Origin: Neolewinella lacunae
GTDB taxonomy: Bacteria > Bacteroidota > Bacteroidia > Chitinophagales > Saprospiraceae
Direction: 5' to 3'
DNA: 64,000 nucleotides
Assembly: GCF_014349155.1 (NCBI RefSeq)
Contig: NZ_JACSIT010000141.1
Location: 184,919-248,918 of the forward strand
Part shown: positions 1 through 10,214 of the stretch, in pieces
Numbering within the stretch: position 1 is the stretch's first letter
Layout of the letters: each line of letters opens with the position of its first letter
Notes under the pieces: model-generated
What the model saw: only the letters and a program-made list of their open reading frames with translations
Told to the model about the DNA's origin: nothing
Database searches by the model: none
Program-made: the position numbers and the translations under genes

Positions 1-254
1 AATTCCTGACCGATGGCGGCCGCTCCATCCCGAAAGTCATTGCCCTGGACGCGGAGACCCACGCGGTGCTCGGCAACTGGGGCCCCCGGCCAGCCGAAGC
101 CCAGCGCATGAGCATGGCCTATAAGTACCAACCCGCTCCGAAGGAGGATTACGAAACCCACCACACCGCCCTCCACACCTGGTACGCACGCGATAAAACG
201 GTGAGCACCCAACGGGAACTGGCCGACTTTTTACGGCAACTCGAAGCGCAATAG
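1..254 (+). CDS. Thioredoxin-family protein, C-terminal part (5' end outside window)
   Basis: The open frame enters from the left edge and ends at the TAG at 252-254. The visible ~83 residues include TDGGRSIPKVIALD and LGNWGPRP, which resemble the C-terminal half of thioredoxin-fold proteins of the Thioredoxin_9 type found in many Bacteroidota. The redox motif would lie upstream, outside the window, so catalytic status cannot be judged. An internal ATG at 66 is not the start, because the reading frame and the conserved residues continue upstream of it. The family call is from recognition of the sequence pattern. Confidence 0.6.
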   Translation, partial: FLTDGGRSIPKVIALDAETHAVLGNWGPRPAEAQRMSMAYKYQPAPKEDYETHHTALHTWYARDKTVSTQRELADFLRQLEAQ

Positions 255-257
255 AGC

Positions 258-275
258 GGGCGCGGACGCAGGTGC
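258..275 (+). repeat. Core interspersed repeat, copy 1
   Basis: GGGCGC-GGA-CGCAGGTGC, four bases after the stop of the first gene. It faces copy 2 at 419-436, forming an inverted pair about 180 bp long in the gap before uvrB. Confidence 0.85.
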
Positions 276-370
276 AACAGCTGTCGCGCTGGTCATCAGG
301 AAGTCCAAAAAAGTCGCTCCTCGTGTAGGTCCGGCTCGGATGGGGAGAACTTCCGCCGGGAGTTTCCTTT

Positions 371-436
371 CTTTGCTCCTTGTCCCTACTCCCCCCTTTG
401 GGGGGTCGGGGGGGGGGAGCACCTGCGGCCGCGCCC
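371..436 (-). repeat. Core repeat copy 2, long form with C/G hairpin
   Basis: Minus-strand reading: core GGGCGC-GGC-CGCAGGTGC (419-436), then a run of C, a hairpin pairing CTCCCCCC with GGGGGGAG, then TAGGGACAAGGAGCAAAG. The same arrangement is seen at 35206-35270, 42560-42622 and 63910-63974. The longest G runs could also fold as a G-quadruplex. The 255-522 gap holds only this repeat pair and the uvrB upstream region. Confidence 0.85.
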
Positions 437-522
437 TGAAATTCACCACCACCGCCCCAAAACAGCGAACCTTTTTATCAACATTTTTATTTACCTTAGC
501 GCAATATCCAACAAGTTAGCAC

Positions 523-2547
523 ATGGCTTTTGCCCTCAAGTCTCCCTTTTCGCCCACCGGCGACCAGCCCCAGGCCATCGAACAACTGGTGGGCAACGTA
601 CGGCGGGGTGAGCGCAGCCAGGTCCTGCTGGGCGTAACGGGTTCCGGCAAGACCTTTACGATGGCCAACACCATCGCCCAGCTCAACCGGCCGACCCTGG
701 TACTCACCCACAACAAGACGCTGACGGCCCAGCTCTACGGCGAATTCAAGGAATTTTTCCCCGATAACGCCGTCGAATACTTCGTCAGTTACTACGATTA
801 CTACCAGCCCGAGGCCTACATCGCCACCAGCGATACCTTCATCGAGAAAGACCTGGCCATCAACGAAGAGGTAGATAAACTCCGCCTCCGCGCCACGTCC
901 AACCTGCTGACGGGGCGGCGCGACATCATCATCGTAGCCTCCGTCAGTTGCATCTACGGTATGGGCAACCCCGAAGACTACAAATCGGGCATCATCCGCC
1001 TGAAAAAGGGCCAGGTGAAAAGCCGCAACGGTTTGCTCTACGACCTGGTGGACAGTCTTTACAGCCGCACTGAAACCGACTTCCGCCGCGCCACCTTTCG
1101 CGTGCGGGGGGATACGGTAGACATCCATTTGCCCTACGCCGAGTACGGCATGCGCATCATCTTTTTCGGCGATGAGATTGAGGCCATTGAGCGGATGGAG
1201 ATTGAAACCGGCAAACGGATCGAATCGCTGGAATTCGGCGCCATTTTTCCGGCCAACCTCTACGTCGCCCCCAAGGAAAGGCTCAACGGCATCCTGCGCG
1301 ACATCGAAGACGAGCTCTACGAACAGGAGCGCTACTTCGAGCGGGAGGGCCGCGTCCTGGAAGCCAAGCGGATCCACGAACGCGTGCAGTTTGACCTCGA
1401 AATGATGCGCGAACTGGGCTACTGCAACGGCGTGGAAAACTACAGCCGCTTTTTCGACCGCCGCAAACCGGGCACCCGCCCCTTCTGCCTGCTCGATTAT
1501 TTCCCGGATGATTACCTGATGATCATCGACGAGAGCCACGTGACCATCCCCCAGGTGCGGGGCATGTTTGGCGGCGACCGCGCCCGCAAGCTGAGCCTGG
1601 TCAATTTCGGCTTCCGCCTGCCCTCGGCGATGGACAACCGCCCCCTGAATTTTACCGAGTTTGAAAGCCTGATCAACCAGGTCATCTACGTCTCCGCCAC
1701 GCCCGGCGACTACGAACTGGAACAAACCGGCGGCGAGATCGTCGAGCAACTCATCCGCCCCACCGGCCTGATTGACCCGCCCATTGAGGTGCGCCCCAGC
1801 CTTCACCAGATCGATGACCTGCTGGAAGAGATCGATAACCGCGTCAAACGCAACGAGCGCGTCCTGGTCACCACCCTCACCAAACGGATGAGCGAAGAAC
1901 TGACCAAATACCTGGAAAACCTCAGCGTGAAAGTCCGCTACATCCACAGCGAGGTGGATACTATGGAGCGGGTGGAAATTTTGCGCGACCTCCGCCTCGG
2001 CGAATTCGACGTCCTGGTAGGCGTCAACCTCCTCCGCGAAGGACTGGATTTGCCCGAAGTATCGCTGGTAGCCATCATTGATGCGGATAAAGAAGGCTTC
2101 CTGCGCAACGAACGCAGCCTCACCCAAACGGCGGGCCGCGCTGCCCGCAACGTAAACGGTACCGTCATTTTCTACGCCGATAAAATCACGGACTCCATGC
2201 GGCGTACCATGGAGGAAACCAGCCGGCGGCGGGCCGTACAGCAGGCCTACAATGCTGCCAACAACATCACGCCCCAGAGCCTCAACAAGACCCGCGAGCA
2301 AATTATGGAGCGCGGCTCCATCCTCGATATCCGGGGCAAAAAATCCGCCAAGGCCTACGTCGAGCGCGTCGAAATCAGCAGCGCCGCCGATCCAGTCCTC
2401 AACTCCATGAGCCCCGAGCAGATCCAGCTGGCCATTGATGAGGCCGACCGCAAAATGCGCGCCGCCGCCAAAGAACTCGACTTCATGAGCGCCGCCAGCT
2501 ACCGCGATGAGGTCTTTGCCCTCAAGGCCCGCTTGAAGAATGGATAA
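523..2547 (+). CDS. uvrB: Excinuclease ABC subunit B (UvrB)
   Basis: 674 aa, the usual UvrB length. UvrB is the damage-verification helicase of nucleotide excision repair; it is loaded by UvrA and recruits UvrC. Walker A is GVTGSGKT at residues 37-44. The damage-probing beta-hairpin region with YFVSYYDYYQPEAYI follows at about 87-101. DESHVTIPQVRGMFGGDR and TAGRAARN match conserved helicase motifs. The last ~35 residues (AIDEADRKMRAAAKELDF) form the UVR domain that contacts UvrC. The start is the ATG giving MAFALKSPFSPTGDQ. It is a single-gene unit ending in a strong hairpin. Confidence 0.98.
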   Translation: MAFALKSPFSPTGDQPQAIEQLVGNVRRGERSQVLLGVTGSGKTFTMANTIAQLNRPTLVLTHNKTLTAQLYGEFKEFFPDNAVEYFVSYYDYYQPEAYIATSDTFIEKDLAINEEVDKLRLRATSNLLTGRRDIIIVASVSCIYGMGNPEDYKSGIIRLKKGQVKSRNGLLYDLVDSLYSRTETDFRRATFRVRGDTVDIHLPYAEYGMRIIFFGDEIEAIERMEIETGKRIESLEFGAIFPANLYVAPKERLNGILRDIEDELYEQERYFEREGRVLEAKRIHERVQFDLEMMRELGYCNGVENYSRFFDRRKPGTRPFCLLDYFPDDYLMIIDESHVTIPQVRGMFGGDRARKLSLVNFGFRLPSAMDNRPLNFTEFESLINQVIYVSATPGDYELEQTGGEIVEQLIRPTGLIDPPIEVRPSLHQIDDLLEEIDNRVKRNERVLVTTLTKRMSEELTKYLENLSVKVRYIHSEVDTMERVEILRDLRLGEFDVLVGVNLLREGLDLPEVSLVAIIDADKEGFLRNERSLTQTAGRAARNVNGTVIFYADKITDSMRRTMEETSRRRAVQQAYNAANNITPQSLNKTREQIMERGSILDIRGKKSAKAYVERVEISSAADPVLNSMSPEQIQLAIDEADRKMRAAAKELDFMSAASYRDEVFALKARLKNG

Positions 2548-2565
2548 TCCCTTGATAAAAATAAA

Positions 2566-2597
2566 AAGGCCCATTTCCCGGGTGGGAAATGGGCCTT
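2566..2597. terminator. Bidirectional hairpin terminator between uvrB and csbD-like gene
   Basis: Perfect 14-bp inverted repeat, AAGGCCCATTTCCC at 2566-2579 and GGGAAATGGGCCTT at 2584-2597, with a 4-nt loop. A/T-rich flanks on both sides suit termination of the convergent uvrB and csbD-like genes. Confidence 0.85.
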
Positions 2598-2619
2598 AAT
2601 GTTTTTGGGACTAGAAAGC

Positions 2620-2811
2620 TTAAAGGTTGTTGATCCAGCTTTTTACCTCTTCTTTGGTTTTGCCGGTTTTTTCCTGCAGGCGGCCGATCATTTCGTCCTC
2701 CTTACCTTCCCGGTAAGTAAGGTCGTCGTCGGTGAGGTTACCGTATTCCTGCTTCATTTTGCCTTTCAACTGGTTCCAGTTGCCTTTGACTTTATCTGAA
2801 AATGCACTCAT
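2620..2811 (-). CDS. CsbD-family stress protein (copy A)
   Basis: 63 aa, the typical size for CsbD. The motif KVKGNWNQLKGKMKQEYGNL followed by LTDDDL and a GKEDEMIGRLQEKTGKTKEE helix is characteristic of the family. CsbD proteins are small, soluble, abundant in general-stress regulons, and of unknown biochemical role. It is a paralogue of the gene at 2958-3149 (same length, same block order), which points to a tandem duplication. The upstream DNA is also conserved between the two copies, so they may be co-regulated; that is an inference. Confidence 0.9.
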   Translation of the reverse strand: MSAFSDKVKGNWNQLKGKMKQEYGNLTDDDLTYREGKEDEMIGRLQEKTGKTKEEVKSWINNL

Positions 2812-2864
2812 GATATATTGGTTTTGGTTCGTTAATTTCCAACGGAAGGAGATATTCTCGTGTT
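2812..2864 (-). promoter_or_regulatory. Upstream block shared by the two csbD-like genes (copy A)
   Basis: Read on the minus strand, GAACCAAAACCAATA lies just before the start codon and a CCTTCCGTTG-type block lies further upstream. Both recur before copy B at 3150-3200 with few changes. The conserved upstream DNA may be the remains of the duplicated unit or a kept stress promoter. Confidence 0.5.
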
Positions 2865-2957
2865 CGCTGGGGAGATAATTTTGTTCGGGTTATTCTGGAA
2901 TTTGCCGCCGCAAGGGCCTTGGCGTTGTAGTGCGGACATTCCAGATAAGACACTGCT

Positions 2958-3149
2958 TTACAGGTGCTTAAGCCAGTGCGTCATTTCTTCTTTGGATTTG
3001 CCCGTCCGGCGCTGAAGCCGGCCGAACAACTCGTCTTCTTTGCCTTCTTCGTAGAGCAGATCGTCTTCCGTTAATTCGGCGTATTCGAGCTTGATTTTTT
3101 CTTTTACTTCATTCCAGTTGCCCTTGAAATTTTCCTTTGGCGCACTCAT
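2958..3149 (-). CDS. CsbD-family stress protein (copy B)
   Basis: 63 aa, with NFKGNWNEVKEKIKLEYAEL, LTEDDLLYEEGKEDELFGRL and KTGKSKEE-like elements (here RTGKSKEEMTHWL). It has the same length and motif spacing as copy A, with enough divergence to suggest an old duplication. It sits on the same strand, 146 bp upstream of copy A. I see no terminator between the two, so read-through is possible, but copy A carries its own copy of the upstream block. The role is known only as general stress-associated. Confidence 0.9.
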   Translation of the reverse strand: MSAPKENFKGNWNEVKEKIKLEYAELTEDDLLYEEGKEDELFGRLQRRTGKSKEEMTHWLKHL

Positions 3150-3200
3150 GATTATTGGTTTTGGTTCACCTGTTTCAACGGGAGGATACTTCGGGGTGTT
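3150..3200 (-). promoter_or_regulatory. Upstream block shared by the two csbD-like genes (copy B)
   Basis: Minus-strand reading has GAACCAAAACCAATAATC directly before the ATG and CCTCCCGTTGAAACAGG further up, matching the block upstream of copy A. No clear TAnnTTTG element was found within it. Confidence 0.45.
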
Positions 3201-3260
3201 CGCCGTGGTGGCGGAATTATCCCGCCGCCGCCCGATTAATTACGGTAATTTCCCACGTCT

Positions 3261-3923
3261 TTATTCAAAAATTTCCAATCCTTCGAAGAGGCCATCGAGG
3301 TCATCAAAACTCTTGTAGCCTACCTTTTCCTCGCTGCTGCCGCGCACGGCCAGTCCGGCGGGGGCGAAATCCCGGACGATGGTTTTTGGGTCCTCCCCGC
3401 CAAGGTCAATCTGTAGGTAGCAGGGCCGCTGGGCCAGCAACTCGCGGAGTTCGGGCAGTCCGAAAGGGTGGCCGGCGGCCAGGTCTTGCCAGGTGATGCC
3501 GCCGGCTTCGAAGTCGAGTATCACACTGGCAGCCGTGGGGTGCTGGCGAAGATTTTCGCGCACGTCATCGGCACTTTCGTAACCCGCCACGGGCAGGTGG
3601 AGAAAGACCTTCATCCCGGCCGCGTGCAGCAACTGGGGCGCGGCCGCAGGTGCGGTGGCGGGTAACAGGGCAATGTTCACCCCCGCCGCCAGCAAAGTCT
3701 CCGCCCAGGGAGCCACCTCCGTTCGCACTCCGAGTTCGGCGACGATGGCGGGTCCTTCCACCCATTCCCGCAGGACATTGAACTGCTCCCAGCCAATGGC
3801 GTCGGGCAGGTCTTCGCCGAGGGGAAAGGCGAGGTAGTCTACGTCCCAGGCGGCGAAGTAGCGGGCGTCCGTCAGGTGGGTAATTCCGGCGGCAAAAACT
3901 TTAGCGGCGAGCATGGCGGGCAA
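3261..3923 (-). CDS. Degenerate TrpF-like (phosphoribosylanthranilate isomerase-like) TIM-barrel protein
   Basis: 220 aa. The N-terminus KVFAAGITHLTDARYFAAW resembles TrpF (KICGITxxxDARxAA), but the catalytic Cys-Gly is replaced by Phe-Ala-Ala. A later ILDFEAGGITWQDL resembles the TrpF LLD...GGTGxxFDW segment, again altered. The C-terminus GLAVRGSSEEKVGYKSFDDL fits the phosphate-binding end of the barrel. Loss of the Cys suggests it does not isomerise PRA, so a changed function is likely. No other trp gene is nearby. A core repeat lies inside the gene and encodes APAAAP. Confidence 0.6.
   Translation of the reverse strand: MPAMLAAKVFAAGITHLTDARYFAAWDVDYLAFPLGEDLPDAIGWEQFNVLREWVEGPAIVAELGVRTEVAPWAETLLAAGVNIALLPATAPAAAPQLLHAAGMKVFLHLPVAGYESADDVRENLRQHPTAASVILDFEAGGITWQDLAAGHPFGLPELRELLAQRPCYLQIDLGGEDPKTIVRDFAPAGLAVRGSSEEKVGYKSFDDLDGLFEGLEIFE
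3636..3653 (+). repeat. Core interspersed repeat inside the TrpF-like gene
   Basis: GGGCGC-GGC-CGCAGGTGC, antisense to the gene. On the coding strand it reads GCA CCT GCG GCC GCG CCC, giving APAAAP in a loop between barrel strands. The bases before it (ACTG) also match the copies at 26953 and 45413. Confidence 0.8.
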
Positions 3924-3943
3924 TCAAGGGGCAGGGGGAAACC

Positions 3944-5941
<1,998 letters not shown>

Positions 5942-6041
5942 CTAGCTTTTTGCCCAGCAGAAAAGCATTCCCGGCACGATTTTTTGGAGGCCGCAATGGT
6001 CCATCCAGCGTAGGTGCGTACTGAAAAAAATACCTTGCTAT

Positions 6042-6740
6042 CTACCAGGGGTCCAGGCGTTCGCGGTAGCAGCGGATCATCGCTTCTTCGGGGGCTCCGG
6101 CTTTGTACATCCGGAAAACTTTGAGGTTGGCCATCTGCACCCGATACCAGCCATTGACCCGGTACTTACGGGCCGAAACCGTGATGGCGCGGGGCATGAT
6201 GCGAAAGGGCACCTCATTGGCCCACACCCGCTGGATGATGTCGTAATCTTCCATGATGCGCATATCCCTGAAGCCCCCCAGGCGGCGGTAAGCCTCTTGG
6301 GTGAGGTACAGCGATTGGTCCCCCCCCCGGCAGGCCAGGCCCCGGAAGCGGGTAAAAAAAGCATTGATGGCCAGCAAAGGGTGCCACATATCAAACCGAA
6401 ACCGGTAGCAACCGACGGGATACCCCTCGGCGATGCTCGTACGGATGTCCTGATAAAAGCCCCGGGGCGGACGGGTATCAGCGTGGACAAAGTAGAGCGC
6501 ATCGAAATCGTCCAGGCCGCGCTCGGCCGCTTCATTCATCTGCGGCGCACGGCCGCAGGTCTGGCAGGAGAGGAGTTCGACATCGGGATACTGGGCAAGC
6601 ACCTGGCGGGTGTCGTCGCTGCTGCCGCCGTCGGCCACGGTGATTTTTCCCTTTCCCGCCAGTTCCGACCGGAGCACCGGCAGGAGTTCGCGCAGATTAT
6701 CCGCTTCGTTGAGGGTGGGAATGATGATGTGCAGGCGCAT
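6042..6740 (-). CDS. Family 2 glycosyltransferase, TIGR04283-like
   Basis: 232 aa. The N-terminus LHIIIPTLNEADNL and TVADGGSSDDT form the GT-A nucleotide-sugar fold, FVHADTRPP carries the DxD-type position, and GGDQSLYLTQEAYRRLGGF and MEDYDIIQR complete the pattern. This is the short GT2 type often named rSAM/selenodomain-associated transferase 2; acceptor and donor are unknown. There are no membrane segments. The loop CQTCGRAPQMNEA overlaps a degenerate core repeat: relatives usually have a GRAxQMN motif here, so the repeat may have been accommodated within it. Upstream lies the methyltransferase gene, 57 bp away. Confidence 0.85.
   Translation of the reverse strand: MRLHIIIPTLNEADNLRELLPVLRSELAGKGKITVADGGSSDDTRQVLAQYPDVELLSCQTCGRAPQMNEAAERGLDDFDALYFVHADTRPPRGFYQDIRTSIAEGYPVGCYRFRFDMWHPLLAINAFFTRFRGLACRGGDQSLYLTQEAYRRLGGFRDMRIMEDYDIIQRVWANEVPFRIMPRAITVSARKYRVNGWYRVQMANLKVFRMYKAGAPEEAMIRCYRERLDPW
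6543..6561 (+). repeat. Degenerate core repeat in the glycosyltransferase gene
   Basis: CGGCGCACGGCCGCAGGTC resembles the core, with a longer centre and a changed 3' end. It could be chance in a GC-rich gene; the overlapping peptide TCGRAP equals the translation of true copies in the same frame. Confidence 0.35.
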
Positions 6741-6797
6741 GACTGGGATAAAAAAGAGCGATTTACAAAGTACGCAAAAGCGTCAAAACTGGTTTAC

Positions 6798-7991
6798 TCA
6801 CTTAAACTGATAGTACCCCGTTTTCAGGTAAGCACCTTCGGGGAAGCCGATGGGGTGGTCCGCATCGTGGTACGTTTTTTCCAACACGTGGTAGCCCCGG
6901 CCCGTGGCGCGCAAAGTGCCTTCGATGGTGCGGAAAAAGTCTTCGGCCGATACCCGCGCCGAACAGGAGGCCGCCACCAGCAAACCACCGGGGGCCACCA
7001 GGGGAATGGCCAGGCCCATAATTTTACGGTAGGCCGCCAGGGCACCGGAAACTTCTTTGTCCCGCTTGGCGAAGCTGGGGGGATCCACAATGACCAGGTC
7101 AAATTCCTTCTCGGCTTTCCGCAAGCCTTCCAAAGCTTCAAAGGCATCATCGGCCAGGACCTGATGACGCGGGTCGTTCCCGAAGTTGAAGCGGACGTTG
7201 GCGCGGGCCTGTTCCAGTGCCGGGCGGCTGACGTCCAGGCTGGTCACTTTCGCCGCGCCGCCGGCGAGGGCATGAACGGAAAAGCCTCCCGCGTAGCTGA
7301 ACACATCGAGGACTTCGCGTCCCTCCGCCAGGGCACCCACCCTGCGGCGGTTGGCGCGGTGGTCCAGAAAAAAGCCGGTCTTATGTCCGTGCACTACGTT
7401 GGCGATGAACTTGCAGCCGTGCTCGGTAAACACCACCTCGGGGTCGGGCAAATCCCCCAGCAGCACCTGCCCGTCGCTGAAACCAAGAGCCGCAGCGGCC
7501 ACTTCCGTGTTCCGCGCCAGGCGCAGGACAACGACGGGAGCCTGGGCTACTTCGGCAATGATGGGCACGAGTTCCTCCAGCCAAGGCAGCCAGGCCGGAG
7601 CGTACAATTTGACCACCGCCACGCCGGCAAATACGTCGGCCACCAGCCCCGGGAAACCGTCGTTTTCTCCGTGGAGCAGCCGGTAGCCGTTGGTGTCAGT
7701 AGCCAGCAATTCGGTCCGCAATGCCCGGGCTTCGAGCATCCGCGCCCGAAAGAAAGCCCCGTCGATTTGGGCAGAGCCGCCGTGGTGGAGCATCCGGATC
7801 CGGATGGCCGAATCGGGCTCGAACAAGCCCACACCAATGCACTTGTTTTTGGTGAAGCTAAACACCACTGCTAAGTCACCGGCCTTTCCCTCGCCCTTGA
7901 CCCGGGCGATGGCCTGGTCAAAGATCCAGGGGTGGCCGGCCCGCAGGGCGCGCTCGCCGGCGGCGGTAAGGGTGACGGGAATTCGGTTCAT
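6798..7991 (-). CDS. RlmI-family class I SAM-dependent rRNA methyltransferase
   Basis: 397 aa, the usual size of the RlmI/YccW family of 23S rRNA cytosine-C5 methyltransferases. The N-terminal ~75 residues form a PUA-like domain (GHPWIFDQAIARVKG, GDLAVVFS). A linker with GENDGFPGLVADVF follows. The Rossmann methyltransferase has VLDVFSYAGGFSVHAL (SAM loop), SLDVSRPAL, VIVDPPSFAK (motif IV) and AASCSARVSAEDF with a catalytic-type Cys. The exact rRNA position cannot be inferred from sequence. A TACCTTTG element four bases upstream of the ATG suggests a leaderless transcript. It is divergent from the E1 gene. Confidence 0.88.
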   Translation of the reverse strand: MNRIPVTLTAAGERALRAGHPWIFDQAIARVKGEGKAGDLAVVFSFTKNKCIGVGLFEPDSAIRIRMLHHGGSAQIDGAFFRARMLEARALRTELLATDTNGYRLLHGENDGFPGLVADVFAGVAVVKLYAPAWLPWLEELVPIIAEVAQAPVVVLRLARNTEVAAAALGFSDGQVLLGDLPDPEVVFTEHGCKFIANVVHGHKTGFFLDHRANRRRVGALAEGREVLDVFSYAGGFSVHALAGGAAKVTSLDVSRPALEQARANVRFNFGNDPRHQVLADDAFEALEGLRKAEKEFDLVIVDPPSFAKRDKEVSGALAAYRKIMGLAIPLVAPGGLLVAASCSARVSAEDFFRTIEGTLRATGRGYHVLEKTYHDADHPIGFPEGAYLKTGYYQFK

Positions 7992-7995
7992 GCCG

Positions 7996-8003
7996 CAAAG
8001 GTA
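7996..8003 (-). promoter_or_regulatory. -7 element of the RlmI-like gene, probable leaderless start
   Basis: TACCTTTG on the minus strand followed by CGGC and the ATG. The same spacing is seen before hisS and tsaE. Confidence 0.65.
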
Positions 8004-8088
8004 AGTCAGACGGCGTGGCTGGTAGTCGTCTCCATTTCCCTGCCCGTCCCGCCGGGGAATCGCGAAAGAGCAACACTGGCGAAAGAAT

Positions 8089-8096
8089 TACCTTTG
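8089..8096 (+). promoter_or_regulatory. -7 promoter element of the E1 dehydrogenase gene
   Basis: TACCTTTG, an exact match to TAnnTTTG, 22 bases before the ATG at 8119. This predicts a short leader of roughly 16-18 nt. Confidence 0.65.
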
Positions 8097-8118
8097 CACC
8101 GCCGAACCAAACCGAATT

Positions 8119-10125
8119 ATGACCGCTACGCTCCCGCCCCTGCGCTACGAAAATTACCGGGTCTCCGAAGACCAAATGCTCGCGCTGTTCACCGGCCTGC
8201 TGCGGCCGCGCCTCATCGAGGAAAAAATGCTGAAGCAACTGCGGCAGGGCATCATCTCCAAGTGGTTTTCGGGCATTGGCCAGGAGGCCATCAGCGTGGG
8301 TTGCACCGCCGCGCTCGCGCCCGATGAGTACATCTTCACGATGCACCGCAACCTGGGGGTTTTCACGGAGCGGAACGTGCCGCTGGACCGGCTTTTTGCC
8401 CAGTGGCAGGGCAAGCCCGGGGGCTATACCCTGGGCCGCGACCGCAGTTTTCACTTCGGCAGCCAGGCCGATAAGATCGTGGGGATGATCTCCCACCTCG
8501 GCCCCCAGCTGGCCCTGGCCGCCGGCGTAGCCCTCCGCCACAAGCTACAAGGGGAAGCCAAGGTCAGCCTGGCCTTCACCGGCGACGGCGGAACGAGCGA
8601 AGGCGACTTTCACGAGGCCCTCAACATCGCCGCCGTCTGGAAGCTGCCCGTCATCTTCGTCATCGAAAACAACGGCTACGGACTCTCTACCCCGGTCAGC
8701 GAACAATACGCCTGCAAAGAACTGGCCGACCGCGGCATCGGCTACGGCATGAAGGCCCTTTCCATTGATGGTAACAACATCCTGGAAGTGTACCAGACGG
8801 TCAGCGAGTTGGCCGAAGAAATGCGCGCCAACCCCGCCCCCGTCTTGCTGGAATGCCGGACCTTCCGCGTGCGGGGCCACGAGGAAGCCAGCGGCGTGAA
8901 ATACGTCCCGACGGCCGAAATTGAAGCCTGGACCCAGCGCGACCCCGTCAATAACTTCGCCGACTACCTAAAGGAAAAAGGCTTACTGACGGAAGAGCGT
9001 CGCAAGGCCCTCGAAAAATCCATTAAGGCCGAAATTGAAGCAGCCCTCAAAGCTGCCGCAGCGTTGCCACCTACCGTAGGGGATCCCGCCCGGGAGCTGG
9101 GTGACGTCTTTGCTCCCTTACCTTCCCCTGCACCTGCGTTCAGCGCCCAAAATACCGGCCCCAGCACAGAAGGGCGCTTCATCGACGCGATCACCGACGG
9201 GCTCCGCGAGGGCATGCGGCAGTACCCCGACCTGGTACTGATGGGGCAGGATATTGCCGACTACGGTGGTGTTTTCAAGATTACCGACGGCTTCGTGGCC
9301 GAGTTCGGTGCCGACCGCGTCCGCAATACGCCCCTGTGTGAGAGCGGTGTCATCGGGGTGGGCCTGGGCCTCTCCATTGCCGGCGGCAAAGCCATGGTGG
9401 AAATGCAGTTTGGCGATTTCGTTAGTTGCGGCTTCAACCAGATCGTGAACAACCTGGCCAAACTCCACTACCGCTGGGCGGAAAAAGCCGACGTAACGAT
9501 CCGCCTCCCCGTAGGCGGCGGCGTGGGCGCGGGGCCTTTCCACAGCCAGACGATGGAGGCCTGGTTTACCTCAGTGCCGGGCCTGAAAGTGGTCTACCCC
9601 AGCAATCCGGCGGATGCCAAGGGCCTGCTGATGGCGGCCCTGGCCGACCCCAATCCCGTGCTCTACTTTGAGCACAAGGGCCTCTACCGCTCACTCTCTG
9701 GGCCCATCCCCAGCGGCGATTACCGGGTGGAAATTGGCAAAGCCAGCGTTGTGCGGTCCGGCACGGCACTGAGCATCATTACCTACGGCATGGGCGTCCG
9801 TTGGGCGGAAAAAGCCGTGGAAAAGCTGGGCGTTGACGCCGAGATCCTCGACCTCCGCAGTCTGGCTCCGCTGGATTATGCGGCCATCGCGGCCACCGTC
9901 CGGCACACCCACCGCGCCCTGATTTTGCACGAGGCCAACCTGACGGGCGGCTTCGGTGGCGAACTGGCCGCCTGGATCGGCGAACACTGCTTTGAAGCCC
10001 TCGATGCGCCCGTCCGCCGCCTGGCTTCCCTGGATACCCCCGTGCCCTTTGCCGCTGCGCTGGAAGCCGATTACCTGCCGGAAAACCGCCTGGGCGCGGC
10101 CATCGAAGACTTGCTGGCGTACTAA
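8119..10125 (+). CDS. Fused alpha/beta 2-oxoacid dehydrogenase E1 component
   Basis: 668 aa. Residues ~1-325 are the E1 alpha part, with the thiamine-diphosphate motif GDGGTSEGDF...IENN at about 155-185 and RVRGHEEASGVKY near its end. Residues ~350-668 are the E1 beta part (VLMGQDIADYGGVFKITDGF, LCESGVIGVGLGLS, VRLP-type GGGVGAGPFHSQ). Fused E1 proteins of this kind are common in Bacteroidota and probably act on branched-chain 2-oxo acids with E2 and E3, which are not nearby. The linker carries a core repeat (9130-9148, APAFSA). The ATG at 8119 follows a good promoter. Confidence 0.93.
   Translation: MTATLPPLRYENYRVSEDQMLALFTGLLRPRLIEEKMLKQLRQGIISKWFSGIGQEAISVGCTAALAPDEYIFTMHRNLGVFTERNVPLDRLFAQWQGKPGGYTLGRDRSFHFGSQADKIVGMISHLGPQLALAAGVALRHKLQGEAKVSLAFTGDGGTSEGDFHEALNIAAVWKLPVIFVIENNGYGLSTPVSEQYACKELADRGIGYGMKALSIDGNNILEVYQTVSELAEEMRANPAPVLLECRTFRVRGHEEASGVKYVPTAEIEAWTQRDPVNNFADYLKEKGLLTEERRKALEKSIKAEIEAALKAAAALPPTVGDPARELGDVFAPLPSPAPAFSAQNTGPSTEGRFIDAITDGLREGMRQYPDLVLMGQDIADYGGVFKITDGFVAEFGADRVRNTPLCESGVIGVGLGLSIAGGKAMVEMQFGDFVSCGFNQIVNNLAKLHYRWAEKADVTIRLPVGGGVGAGPFHSQTMEAWFTSVPGLKVVYPSNPADAKGLLMAALADPNPVLYFEHKGLYRSLSGPIPSGDYRVEIGKASVVRSGTALSIITYGMGVRWAEKAVEKLGVDAEILDLRSLAPLDYAAIAATVRHTHRALILHEANLTGGFGGELAAWIGEHCFEALDAPVRRLASLDTPVPFAAALEADYLPENRLGAAIEDLLAY
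9130..9148 (-). repeat. Core repeat in the alpha-beta linker of E1
   Basis: Minus-strand reading GGGCGC-TGAA-CGCAGGTGC (4-nt centre). On the coding strand it gives APAFSA within the Pro/Ala-rich linker between the fused E1 subunits. Confidence 0.8.
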
Positions 10126-10172
10126 ACAGTTCTGTAGCGCATAAACCATGGTCCTATGGCCCGGTAGTTGGT

Positions 10173-10205
10173 CTACTGAACTACTGAACTACGAACTACT
10201 AAACT
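10173..10205 (+). repeat. TGAACTA-type tandem repeat
   Basis: Repeats of CTACTGAACTA and close variants, immediately upstream of the DUF5606 promoter. The same words build the hairpin at 56577-56632, so this is a second, sparser repeat family. Confidence 0.55.
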
Positions 10206-10214
10206 GCGCCAACT

